Shown: positions 7,737 to 15,672 of the stretch, one piece after another
Layout of the letters: every line of letters starts with the position of its first letter
Position numbering within the stretch: the first letter of the stretch is position 1
Assembly: GCA_017522135.1 (NCBI GenBank)
Contig: JAFXAB010000016.1
Span: 1 to 64,000 of the forward strand
DNA: 64,000 nt
DNA from: Bacteroidaceae bacterium
GTDB lineage: Bacteria; Bacteroidota; Bacteroidia; Bacteroidales; Barnesiellaceae_A
Direction of reading: 5' to 3'
Made by a program: the position numbers and the translations under genes
The notes under the pieces: generated by a model
Database searches by the model: none
Told to the model about the DNA's origin: nothing
What the model saw: only the letters and a program-made list of their open reading frames with translations

Positions 7737-8747
7737 TTACAACCATTTGTTGGATCGATACCAAGCAACAGTCTCTCGCACACCCTCCTCAAGCGAGTAA
7801 TGAGGAGTAAAACCAAGCTCTTCACTTGTCAAAGCAGTATCGCATACCCAATTGCGTTGAATCATAATGTGATATTTGTCGCGATTGATAGGTGTAGTAC
7901 AGCCCGTGAGTTTGCTGAAAAATTCTGCTATATGTGTAATAATCCACATCAGTCTATTGGGCAATACGATAGGTATAACAAATTTTCTACCCAACTCTTG
8001 TGCTACATAATCGCAGAAACCCGATGAAGAGTAAGCACGCTCTTCCGAAATAAAATATATTTTTCTTTTCTTATCACATTCGACAGCAGCAAATATAGCT
8101 CTTACAAGGTCTTTTATATAAACAAAAGTAATAAGCTGCTTGCTCCAACCCGAACGGAAATCGACACACCATTTGATGGTTTTCATCATCAACAGATAGT
8201 CTTTTTCACGAGGGCCGTATACACCCGTCGGACGCAGTATGATATAGGGAAAGTTGGGTAATGATTGTAGATGTTGTTCGGCTTTGAGTTTGCTCTTTCC
8301 GTAGTTGGTATCAGGGCGAGGCATATCGGTCAGTTTGATAGGAGTGTGGTTCTTCTCGTCACCCTTTCCGCACACACTCAAGCTACTCATGTATATAAAC
8401 TTGAGAGGAACCATATCACACTCGACAAGAGCATCGACAAAATTGCGCGTATACTCGTAGTTGATGGTATAGAAGTCGCTTTGTTTTTTACATTTGGTCA
8501 CACCAAGGTTGTGAACGATATAATCCCAACCACCCATCTCATTCTTATAATGCAAGAGCTGAGCTCGCATCTTCTCGGGGTGAGCAAAGTCTAAATCAAC
8601 AAAAGAGATATGGCTATCATTGAGATACTCACGCGATGTTGTAGAACGTACACCGGCATAAGTATCATAACCGCGTCGAAGAGCCTCCTCGACAACATGT
8701 CCGCCTATAAAACCACCGGCACCGGTTATCAATATTTTTCTTGCCAT
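7737..8747 (-). CDS. NAD-dependent epimerase/dehydratase (extended SDR)
   Basis: Extended short-chain dehydrogenase of the nucleotide-sugar or dihydroflavonol-reductase type. The Rossmann GAGGFIGG is at residues 8-15, and the catalytic YxxxK is NYGKSK; the Ser is in YMSSLSV. The start is the ATG at 8747-8745, which puts the nucleotide-binding motif at its usual place; nine upstream codons are dropped. It heads the leftward cluster that runs to hemD. The substrate cannot be read from the sequence, and no sugar pathway genes are adjacent. Confidence 0.88.
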   Translation of the reverse strand: MARKILITGAGGFIGGHVVEEALRRGYDTYAGVRSTTSREYLNDSHISFVDLDFAHPEKMRAQLLHYKNEMGGWDYIVHNLGVTKCKKQSDFYTINYEYTRNFVDALVECDMVPLKFIYMSSLSVCGKGDEKNHTPIKLTDMPRPDTNYGKSKLKAEQHLQSLPNFPYIILRPTGVYGPREKDYLLMMKTIKWCVDFRSGWSKQLITFVYIKDLVRAIFAAVECDKKRKIYFISEERAYSSSGFCDYVAQELGRKFVIPIVLPNRLMWIITHIAEFFSKLTGCTTPINRDKYHIMIQRNWVCDTALTSEELGFTPHYSLEEGVRETVAWYRSNKWL

Positions 8748-8771
8748 ATATTTTCGTATGAAATAGAAGTG

Positions 8772-8779
8772 CAAAGTTA
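8772..8779 (-). promoter_or_regulatory. -7 element of the epimerase promoter
   Basis: TAACTTTG on the minus strand, a full match to TAnnTTTG, 25 bases upstream of the epimerase start. No clear TTTG at the -33 position. Confidence 0.4.
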
Positions 8780-8892
8780 CACAAAATTCAGTTATTAAAT
8801 CTTTAGTATATATTTTTTGTCAAATTTTTACCTTTGTATAACATTTGTAAAAACCAATTTGTGCAACGAATAATGAAAATTTTCCTCATTTA

Positions 8893-8924
8893 TTTGTTTC
8901 TTATGTGCTAAAAGCCTATTTTTG
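8893..8924 (+). promoter_or_regulatory. Predicted frdCAB promoter
   Basis: TTTG at 8893-8896 and TATTTTTG at 8917-8924 with a 20-base spacer, a full consensus Bacteroidota promoter. It is followed by a leader of roughly 55 bases to the frdC ATG. It diverges from the epimerase promoter. Confidence 0.7.
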
Positions 8925-8984
8925 CATACTGATACTTATTGCTAAAACATCTAAACAATTAATAACAACTTAAATTTCAAACTT

Positions 8985-9683
8985 ATGTGGTTAACTAACT
9001 CGTCGATAGGACGTAAAGTAGTCATGAGTGTATCGGGACTCTTTCTCGTTCTATTTTTAACATTTCACATGTGCATGAACCTTGCTCTTGTGTTCTCACC
9101 CGAGGCCTATAATGCCATTTGCGGTTTCTTGGGTGCTCGTTGGTACACACTTGCACTTACAGCTGTGCTTGCCGCAGGTTTCTTTGTTCACATTATCTAC
9201 GCTTTCTGGCTTACCTACCAAAACCGCAAGGCTCGTGGTAACGACCGTTATGCTGTAAACGTACGTCAAAAAGATGTAGAGTGGTCTTCTAAAAACATGT
9301 TGGTACTTGGTATCATCGTGATTTTGTTCTTGGTGCTTCACATGGCACAATTCTGGTACAAGATGCAGCTCAATGAGCTTCTTCATGTTGATCCTTCGGT
9401 GAACCCCCACGATGGTTCGTACCTCGTAATCACAATTTTCCAAAACCCCGTAATGGTTGTTCTTTATGTGCTTTGGTTGGTTGCTTTGTGGTTCCACTTG
9501 ACTCACGGTTTCTGGAGCGCGATGCAAACTATCGGTCTCAACAATGCCGTATGGTTCAAACGTTGGAAAGTGATAGGTAACGTATTCACTACTATCATCT
9601 GCCTCGGTTTTGCATTTGTAGTTGTTGCATTGTATGTACAATATGGTGTTCTTGGTTGGGACGTTCCCCAAATGGCCCATTAA
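8985..9683 (+). CDS. frdC: Fumarate reductase / succinate dehydrogenase cytochrome b subunit
   Basis: Membrane anchor of the quinol:fumarate reductase, carrying heme b and the menaquinol site. A 232-residue, five-helix protein of the single-subunit diheme type known from Bacteroides, Wolinella and Bacillus; conserved His residues lie within helices (LTFHMCMN, FFVHIIYAF, LVLHMAQFW, LWFHLTHGFW). First gene of frdCAB with the consensus promoter upstream. In anaerobes it drives fumarate respiration and succinate production. Codons are strongly biased, consistent with high expression. Confidence 0.95.
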   Translation: MWLTNSSIGRKVVMSVSGLFLVLFLTFHMCMNLALVFSPEAYNAICGFLGARWYTLALTAVLAAGFFVHIIYAFWLTYQNRKARGNDRYAVNVRQKDVEWSSKNMLVLGIIVILFLVLHMAQFWYKMQLNELLHVDPSVNPHDGSYLVITIFQNPVMVVLYVLWLVALWFHLTHGFWSAMQTIGLNNAVWFKRWKVIGNVFTTIICLGFAFVVVALYVQYGVLGWDVPQMAH

Positions 9684-9711
9684 TCAATTAACCTGATAAA
9701 AAATTTTAGTT

Positions 9712-11652
9712 ATGTCAAAATTAGAATCTAAAATACCTGCCGGACCGTTGGCCGAAAAATGGACTAACTATAAGGCTACTCAAAAATTGGTGAACCCCGC
9801 CAACAAACGTCGTCTCGATGTCATCGTTGTTGGTACCGGTCTTGCCGGTGGTGCTGCTGCTGCTACTCTCGGTGAGTTGGGCTTCAATGTTATCAACTTC
9901 TGTATCCAAGACTCACCCCGTCGTGCCCACTCTATCGCTGCTCAAGGTGGTATCAATGCCGCCAAGAACTATCAAAACGATGGTGACTCGGTATACCGCT
10001 TGTTCTACGATACTATCAAGGGTGGTGACTACCGTGCTCGTGAGGCTAACGTATATCGCTTGGCCGAGGTTTCCAACAACATCATCGACCAATGCGTTGC
10101 TCAAGGTGTTCCCTTCGCTCGCGAATATGGCGGCTTGCTCGACAACCGCTCTTTCGGTGGTGCTCAGGTATCTCGTACTTTCTATGCCAAGGGTCAAACC
10201 GGTCAACAACTCCTCTTGGGTGCATATTCATCATTGATGCGCCAAGTAAACAAGGGTAAAGTAGACTTGCGTACTCGCTACGAAATGCTCGACGTTGTTA
10301 TTGTTGATGGTCGCGCTCGTGGTGTTATCATGCGCAACCTCGTTACCGGTGGTATAGAACGTTTTGCTGCTCACGCTGTAGTTATAGCCACTGGTGGTTA
10401 TGGCAACGTATTCTTCCTCTCTACCAACGCTATGGCTTCAAATGGTTCGGCTGCTGTACAATGCTACCGCAAAGGTGCATACTTTGCCAACCCCGCTTAT
10501 GCTCAAATTCACCCCACATGTATACCCGTTCACGGCGAGTTCCAATCTAAGTTGACACTTATGTCTGAGTCTTTGCGTAACGATGGTCGTATCTGGGTAC
10601 CCAAGAAGAAAGAGGATGCCGAGGCTATCCGCGCCGGCAAGCTCAAACCTACTCAAATCAAGGAAGAAGACCGCGACTACTACTTGGAGCGTCGCTATCC
10701 CGCATTTGGTAACCTCGTGCCCCGTGACGTTGCTTCACGCGCAGCCAAGGAGCGTTGCGATGCCGGTTATGGCGTAGGTACAGGCTTGGCTGTATATCTC
10801 GACTTTAGCGATGCTATCAAACGCCTTGGTCGTGATGCCGTTGAGGCTCGTTATGGTAACCTCTTCCAAATGTACGAGAAGATTGTTGATGACAATCCAT
10901 ACGAAACTCCTATGATGATCTATCCCGCTTCTCACTACACAATGGGTGGTATCTGGGTAGACTATGAGTTGCAAACTACAATACCCGGTCTGTTTGCTAT
11001 TGGTGAGGCCAACTTCTCAGACCACGGTGCCAATCGCTTGGGTGCTTCGGCTCTCATGCAAGGTCTTGCCGATGGTTATTTTGTATTGCCCTACACTATC
11101 CAAAACTATCTCTCAGACCAAATTCAAGTACCCCGTTTCAGCACCGACTTGCCCGAATTTGCCGAGGCCGAGAAAGCTGTTAAAGCACGTATCGACCGCC
11201 TCATGGCTATCAAGGGTAAACAATCGGTTGACTCATTGCACAAAAAACTCGGTCGCATCATGAGCGACTATGTAGGTATGGGTCGTAACAAAGCCGGTCT
11301 TGAGAAGGCTCTTGTTGAGATTGAGAAGATTAAGAAAGAATTCTACAGCGACTTGCGCATCCCCGGCGAGGCTTACTCGTTGAACGTTGAGTTGGAGAAA
11401 GCATTGCGCTTGGAAGACTTTATCGAGATAGGTAAATTGATGGCTATCGATGCCTTGCACCGTGAGGAGTCTTGCGGTGGTCACTTCCGCGAAGAACACC
11501 AAACTGAAGAGGGTGAAGCTAAACGTAACGACGAACAATTTATGTACGTTGGTTGCTGGGAGTATAAGGGCGAAGATCAAAAGCCTGAGTTGCACAAAGA
11601 GGAACTCAACTATGAGTTTGTCAAAGTTCAACAACGTAACTACAAACAATAA
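9712..11652 (+). CDS. frdA: Fumarate reductase / succinate dehydrogenase flavoprotein subunit
   Basis: Catalytic subunit interconverting fumarate and succinate. The FAD-binding GTGLAGG is at residues 41-47 and the flavinylation motif [10 protein letters not shown] with His73 follows. The dicarboxylate site residues appear in the RFPAFG-like [18 protein letters not shown] and in [10 protein letters not shown]. The 646-residue length fits the Bacteroidota form. It lies 28 bases after frdC and 15 before frdB. Highly biased codons. Confidence 0.97.
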   Translation: MSKLESKIPAGPLAEKWTNYKATQKLVNPANKRRLDVIVVGTGLAGGAAAATLGELGFNVINFCIQDSPRRAHSIAAQGGINAAKNYQNDGDSVYRLFYDTIKGGDYRAREANVYRLAEVSNNIIDQCVAQGVPFAREYGGLLDNRSFGGAQVSRTFYAKGQTGQQLLLGAYSSLMRQVNKGKVDLRTRYEMLDVVIVDGRARGVIMRNLVTGGIERFAAHAVVIATGGYGNVFFLSTNAMASNGSAAVQCYRKGAYFANPAYAQIHPTCIPVHGEFQSKLTLMSESLRNDGRIWVPKKKEDAEAIRAGKLKPTQIKEEDRDYYLERRYPAFGNLVPRDVASRAAKERCDAGYGVGTGLAVYLDFSDAIKRLGRDAVEARYGNLFQMYEKIVDDNPYETPMMIYPASHYTMGGIWVDYELQTTIPGLFAIGEANFSDHGANRLGASALMQGLADGYFVLPYTIQNYLSDQIQVPRFSTDLPEFAEAEKAVKARIDRLMAIKGKQSVDSLHKKLGRIMSDYVGMGRNKAGLEKALVEIEKIKKEFYSDLRIPGEAYSLNVELEKALRLEDFIEIGKLMAIDALHREESCGGHFREEHQTEEGEAKRNDEQFMYVGCWEYKGEDQKPELHKEELNYEFVKVQQRNYKQ

Positions 11653-11667
11653 TCGGGAATTACAGTT

Positions 11668-12423
11668 ATGGAAAAGACTATAGATTTAACACTGAAAGTA
11701 TGGCGTCAACGTGACCGCAAAGCAAAAGGTCAGTTTGAGACATATAATGTGAAAGGCATTTCGACCGACAGCTCATTCCTTGAGATGCTCGACGTGCTCA
11801 ACGAACAACTTATCAACGAAGGTAAAGAACCTGTTGTATTTGACCACGACTGCCGCGAGGGTATATGCGGTATGTGCTCATTGTACATCAATGGTCACCC
11901 CCACGGTCCCGACTCGGCTATCACTACTTGCCAATTGCACATGCGCAAGTTCAATAACGGTGATACTATCACAATCGAGCCTTGGCGTTCTGCCGGTTTC
12001 CCCGTTATTCGCGACTTGATGGTTGACCGTACTGCTTACGACCAAATCATCGCTGCCGGTGGTTACACTTCTATCAACGTAGGTGGTGCGCAAGATGCCA
12101 ACGCTATACTCATCCCCAAGACCGATGCCGACGAGGCTATGGACTCGGCTTCTTGTATAGGTTGCGGTGCTTGTGTGGCTGCTTGTAAAAACGGTTCGGC
12201 TATGTTGTTCGTTTCGGCAAAGGTCAGCCAACTCGCTCTTCTTCCCCAAGGTCGCGTAGAGGCTGCTCGTCGTGCCCGCGCTATGGTGGCTAAGATGGAC
12301 GAACTCGGTTTTGGTAACTGTACCAATACAGGTGCTTGCGCTGCCGAATGTCCCAAGAGTATTTCGCTCTCAAACATCGCACGCCTCAACCGCGAGTTTA
12401 TAAAAGCTAAATTTCAAGAGTAA
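11668..12423 (+). CDS. frdB: Fumarate reductase / succinate dehydrogenase iron-sulfur subunit
   Basis: Electron-transfer subunit. Three cluster sites are visible: the [2Fe-2S] site in [16 protein letters not shown] with a later Cys in TTCQLH, the [4Fe-4S] site [12 protein letters not shown], and the third cluster [15 protein letters not shown]. The 251-residue protein is complete. Last gene of the operon, followed at 12451 by a strong terminator. Confidence 0.97.
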   Translation: MEKTIDLTLKVWRQRDRKAKGQFETYNVKGISTDSSFLEMLDVLNEQLINEGKEPVVFDHDCREGICGMCSLYINGHPHGPDSAITTCQLHMRKFNNGDTITIEPWRSAGFPVIRDLMVDRTAYDQIIAAGGYTSINVGGAQDANAILIPKTDADEAMDSASCIGCGACVAACKNGSAMLFVSAKVSQLALLPQGRVEAARRARAMVAKMDELGFGNCTNTGACAAECPKSISLSNIARLNREFIKAKFQE

Positions 12424-12450
12424 TACTTATAAATAAGTATAATACACTTG

Positions 12451-12484
12451 GAGGCTGTGTCATATATTATTGACACAGCCTCTC
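12451..12484 (+). terminator. frdCAB terminator
   Basis: GAGGCTGTGTCA at 12451-12462 pairs with TGACACAGCCTC at 12471-12482, a 12-bp perfect stem with an 8-base loop, then TCTTATGTTTT. Its stem belongs to the GAGG..TGTGTC family found at four other places in this window. Confidence 0.85.
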
Positions 12485-12543
12485 TTATGTTTTGTACAAA
12501 TTGGGGTATAATACAAGGCATTGATATTTAGGGAGACTCTACT

Positions 12544-12610
12544 ATTAAAATTGAAAATGCTCTATTTATCGTTTTGAAGCTAAACCTTGCAAATATAGAG
12601 TTTGCTGTAT
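12544..12610 (+). repeat. Dispersed intergenic repeat, copy A
   Basis: ATTAAAATTGAAAA followed by about 53 bases ending TTTGCTGTAT. Aligns at about 80 percent by eye with 48917-48981. Shared blocks are ATTAAAATTGAAAA, TATCG, GCAAATAT and TTGCTGTAT. Two small stems (AAAATG with CGTTTT, GCAAA with TTTGC) are kept in both copies. Confidence 0.65.
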
Positions 12611-12951
12611 TTAATAGTTCTATTAAATATCCATATACTACTTTATGCTGTAGTTGTTTATCCAAACAAGACTCTTATCGGATACCTATAATATCTTATA
12701 TATACATGCTGTCACCTCTTTATATATGCAATTTTCTATATTTTATCAACACTCTTTTTTTTACTTTTCAACAATTATTTTTGCAATTTACATAGAGTTA
12801 TCAACAATATAGCTATATACTTAATTATTAATATTTTGTACCTTAAATAAACATACTTATCAATAATATATAAACAATTAATAAACACATTTTATTCACA
12901 AAAATAGTATTATTTAAGTATTACTATTGTTGATAAGTAAAAGGTAACTAT

Positions 12952-12959
12952 TACATTTG
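12952..12959 (+). promoter_or_regulatory. -7 element abutting the DUF4294 start
   Basis: TACATTTG matches TAnnTTTG and ends six bases before the ATG at 12965, so the transcript may begin at or next to the start codon. A TGTTGATAA box (12928-12936) occupies the -33 region. Confidence 0.45.
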
Positions 12960-12964
12960 TATTT

Positions 12965-13612
12965 ATGAAAAATATATTCATCATATTTGCCATTTCAATA
13001 TTTGCATACACTTTTACACCGGCTTATGCAGAAGAGAATGACTATGATGACATGTTGATACCTGTTGTAGAAAATCCACAACTCAAAATAAATTTATACG
13101 AAGGTTACTATTGGGCTTGTATAGAAAATGATACAGTACAAGTATTTCAGATGAAACCTTTTATAGTATATCCACCACTCAAAAAATTTAAAAATAAAAA
13201 GAGTGAAAAATTCTATTGGAAAACAGTACGTGATGTAAAGAAGACATTACCTTATGCCAAACTTATCTATGATATACTTGTAGAGACATATAGATATATG
13301 GAGACATTGCCCGACGATGATAGTAGACAAAGACATTTGGTAAGAATGGAAGACGAACTTTTTAAACAATATAAGCCTATACTCAAGAAATTTACATATT
13401 CACAAGGCAAAATGTTAATAAGACTTGTCAATAGAGAGTGTAACCAATCATCTTACGAACTTATAAGAGCTTTTTTAGGAAGTTTTCGTGCAGGTTTTTG
13501 GCAAACTTTTGGAGGTCTCTTTGGTGTAACTCTTAAGACAGAATGGGATCCGGAAGGCAAAGATGCCGAACTTGAACGTATATGTGTTCTTGTAGAACAA
13601 GGAATATTATAA
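12965..13612 (+). CDS. DUF4294-family exported protein
   Basis: A 215-residue protein with an N-terminal signal peptide (MKNIFIIFAISIFAYTF..AYA-E). The body matches the Bacteroidota family DUF4294 as I remember it: conserved segments around FYWKTVRDVKKTLPYAKLIY, ETLPDDDSRQRHL, TYSQGKMLIRLVNRE and GSFRAGFWQTFGGLFG. Function unknown; a periplasmic location is likely. Codons are more AT-rich than in frd. It sits alone between AT-rich gaps that carry the TTATCAACA boxes. Confidence 0.8.
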   Translation: MKNIFIIFAISIFAYTFTPAYAEENDYDDMLIPVVENPQLKINLYEGYYWACIENDTVQVFQMKPFIVYPPLKKFKNKKSEKFYWKTVRDVKKTLPYAKLIYDILVETYRYMETLPDDDSRQRHLVRMEDELFKQYKPILKKFTYSQGKMLIRLVNRECNQSSYELIRAFLGSFRAGFWQTFGGLFGVTLKTEWDPEGKDAELERICVLVEQGIL

Positions 13613-13679
13613 ACTATATAATAGTCTTATTATCAATAAATTTTAATAATCTATATATAGTTATCAACAATAAAAAAGT

Positions 13680-14210
13680 TTACAATTTCAATTTTTTGAA
13701 AAAATCCCATATAACAAGTCCGGCAGTTACCGACACATTAAGTGAATGTTTTGTACCATACTGAGGTATCTCTATACATCCGTCACATTTATCAACTACC
13801 ACTTGTTGCACACCTTTTACCTCATTACCCAATATTACTGCATATTTGTGTCCCTTTTGTAGTTGTATTGTATGTAAAGGTATACTGTTTACTACCTGTT
13901 CAATCGAATAAACAGTATAACCCAAAGAATGTAACTTATCAACAGCCTCGACAGTATCTGCAAAATAACTCCATTTTACACTGTTTTCGGCACCGAGAGC
14001 TGTTTTGTGAATATCGGTATGCGGAGGCGTAGCTGTTATTCCACATAAATATATCTCTTCTACAAGAAAAGCATCGGAAGTGCGAAAGACAGATCCTATA
14101 TTATTGAGACTCCTTACATTATCCAATACTACAACAAAAGATAATTTATCAACTTGTTGATATTGTTCGGTTGATAATCTGTCCAATTCCAATATACTTT
14201 TCTTCTTCAT
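13680..14210 (-). CDS. TrmH-family (SpoU) RNA 2'-O-methyltransferase
   Basis: SPOUT methyltransferase of the TrmH class, modifying a ribose 2'-OH in tRNA or rRNA. The three motifs are present: NNIGSVFRTSDAF (motif 1), ILGNEVKGV (motif 2), and IPQYGTKHSLNVSVTAGLV (motif 3, the knot and SAM site). At 176 residues it is a short, domain-only form. The RNA target cannot be told. Converges with DUF4294 across a 67-base gap that holds a TTATCAACA box; another such box lies inside this gene at 13936. Confidence 0.92.
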   Translation of the reverse strand: MKKKSILELDRLSTEQYQQVDKLSFVVVLDNVRSLNNIGSVFRTSDAFLVEEIYLCGITATPPHTDIHKTALGAENSVKWSYFADTVEAVDKLHSLGYTVYSIEQVVNSIPLHTIQLQKGHKYAVILGNEVKGVQQVVVDKCDGCIEIPQYGTKHSLNVSVTAGLVIWDFFKKLKL

Positions 14211-14643
14211 TTATTATTATATTTACATGGTTGATGGTGCGAATATACGCAAAAATATCTACATAACATTATGTGAATTTTATTGTTAATAGCTGTGGAT
14301 ATTGTTATTGAATATACTGGTGTTATAAACAATATAATTTGAAAAAAGAGTCTGTGTTGATAACCAACAAAATAATTACACTATTATAAACATTAAAAAC
14401 TCTATTTTTCCATATTCTTAATGGCAGAATTTTATTAACTTTGCCACATTAAACATGAAGTTGAAAAACTGTGTAAATACTTGATAATGATAAAAAAATA
14501 TTGTTGATAACAAATAGGTATATTTTTATAATATCTTGATAACTTAAAAAACAAAAAAAGTAAAAAAAAGTTATCATGCTTATCAACAAGATAATATCAT
14601 CAAAAAAAAGAATTTATAGAAAAAAATTTAATTTATTATATAT
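14211..14643. other. AT-rich intergenic region before nadA
   Basis: About 430 bases, extremely AT-rich. It holds TAnnTTTG-like elements facing both ways (14240-14257 leftward for trmH, 14436-14443 rightward for nadA), TGTTGATAA at 14355 and 14502, TTATCAACA at 14580, and an A-rich tract at 14545-14572. A nine-codon frame MKLKNCVNT starts at 14455 just past the rightward promoter. No stable long hairpin is visible. Confidence 0.5.
14436..14443 (+). promoter_or_regulatory. -7 element upstream of nadA
   Basis: TAACTTTG, a full match to TAnnTTTG, 200 bases before the nadA start. No TTTG at the expected -33 position. If used, nadA would have a leader of nearly 200 bases. Confidence 0.35.
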
Positions 14644-15633
14644 ATGATTGCTGTGGATATTTCTCGTGGATATGTAGATGCTCCTATCGAAAAACAAATA
14701 GATATAGAGGCCGAAATAAAGAGAATGAAAAAAGAAAAAAATGCTGTCATTCTTGCTCACTATTATCAAGAGAGTGCTATACAAGAAATAGCCGACTTTG
14801 TAGGTGATAGTTTGGCTTTGGCTCAATGGGCTGCCAAGTGCGATGCCGATATATTGGTTGTTTGCGGAGTGCATTTTATGGGAGAAACTGCCAAAATACT
14901 GTGTCCCGAAAAAAAAGTTCTCATACCCGATATGAATGCAGGGTGTTCATTGGCCGACAGTTGTAAAGCTGATGACTTGGCATCTTTCAAGGCTCAACAT
15001 CCAGGTTATAAAGTAATATCTTATGTAAATACTTCGGCTGCAGTAAAAGCTCATACCGATATAGTTGTAACCTCTACCAATGCACGTCAAATAGTAGAAA
15101 GTTTTCCTGCCGATGAAAAACTTATATTCGGACCCGATAGAAATTTGGGAGGATATATCAATTCTATTACCGGTCGCAACATGTTGTTGTGGAATGGAGC
15201 ATGTCATGTTCATGAACAATTCTCGGTAGAAAAGATTGCGGAATTGAAAAAACAACATCCCGAAGCCGATGTATTGGCCCATCCCGAGTGTAAAAGTACA
15301 ATATTGGCACTGGCTGATAAGGTAGGTTCTACAGCTGCTTTGCTTAAACACGCTATAAAGAGTGATAAAAAAGAGTTTATAGTAGCTACAGAAAGTGGTA
15401 TATTACATGAAATGCGCAAGAATTGTCCTAACAAGACATTTATTCCCGCGCCTCCTGCAGATAGCACTTGTGCTTGCAACGAATGTAATTATATGCGCTT
15501 GAATACAATGAAAAAGTTGTATAATACATTGAAATACGAATTGCCTGAAGTAACAGTAGATAGTGAAATAGCAGCAAAAGCTATTGTACCTATAGAGCGT
15601 ATGCTTGAAATATCGGCTAAACTCGGTTTGTAA
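14644..15633 (+). CDS. nadA: Quinolinate synthase
   Basis: Condenses iminoaspartate with dihydroxyacetone phosphate to quinolinate in NAD synthesis, using a [4Fe-4S] cluster. Family blocks: ILAHYYQESAIQ, CGVHFMGETAKIL (first cluster Cys), LIPDMNAGCSLADSC, WNGACHVHEQF (second), HPECK, ATESGILHEM, and STCACNECNYMRLN (third). The 329-residue length is normal. nadB and nadC are not adjacent. The ATG lies in a run of A/T; the first 23 residues are weakly conserved, so a later start is possible. Confidence 0.96.
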   Translation: MIAVDISRGYVDAPIEKQIDIEAEIKRMKKEKNAVILAHYYQESAIQEIADFVGDSLALAQWAAKCDADILVVCGVHFMGETAKILCPEKKVLIPDMNAGCSLADSCKADDLASFKAQHPGYKVISYVNTSAAVKAHTDIVVTSTNARQIVESFPADEKLIFGPDRNLGGYINSITGRNMLLWNGACHVHEQFSVEKIAELKKQHPEADVLAHPECKSTILALADKVGSTAALLKHAIKSDKKEFIVATESGILHEMRKNCPNKTFIPAPPADSTCACNECNYMRLNTMKKLYNTLKYELPEVTVDSEIAAKAIVPIERMLEISAKLGL

Positions 15634-15672
15634 AAAAAAGATAAGAAAAATATAAAACAGATACCAAACTAT

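Larger units (their letters stand above)
12485..12964. other. AT-rich intergenic region with TTATCAACA boxes
   Basis: About 480 bases between the frd terminator and the DUF4294 gene. It contains the dispersed repeat (12544-12610), TTATCAACA at 12743 and 12798, TTATTCACA at 12892, TGTTGATAA at 12928, and the -7 element of the next gene. A 73-codon frame at 12574-12795 has no coding character. The DNA is very AT-rich with T-tracts near 12760-12780. Confidence 0.6.
12743..14588. other. Candidate DnaA-box cluster / replication origin region
   Basis: Eight exact TTATCAACA or complement 9-mers: 12743, 12798, 12928 (-), 13661, 13936 (inside trmH), 14355 (-), 14502 (-), 14580. There is also TTATTCACA at 12892, which fits the TTATNCACA DnaA-box consensus, and TGTGGATA at 14294 and 14652. 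TTATCAACA differs from the classical box TTATCCACA at one base. AT-rich tracts suited to unwinding lie at 12760-12780 and 14545-14572. The cluster spans two intergenic regions and two small genes. dnaA itself is not in the window. Confidence 0.45.

Noticed and set aside
12574..12795. 73-codon frame downstream of frdB
   Set aside because: Overlaps the dispersed repeat and TTATCAACA boxes; composition is like noncoding AT-rich DNA.
13661..14588. CRISPR-like array
   Set aside because: TTATCAACA boxes are short, irregularly spaced and in both orientations, with no constant spacers; no cas genes are in the window.
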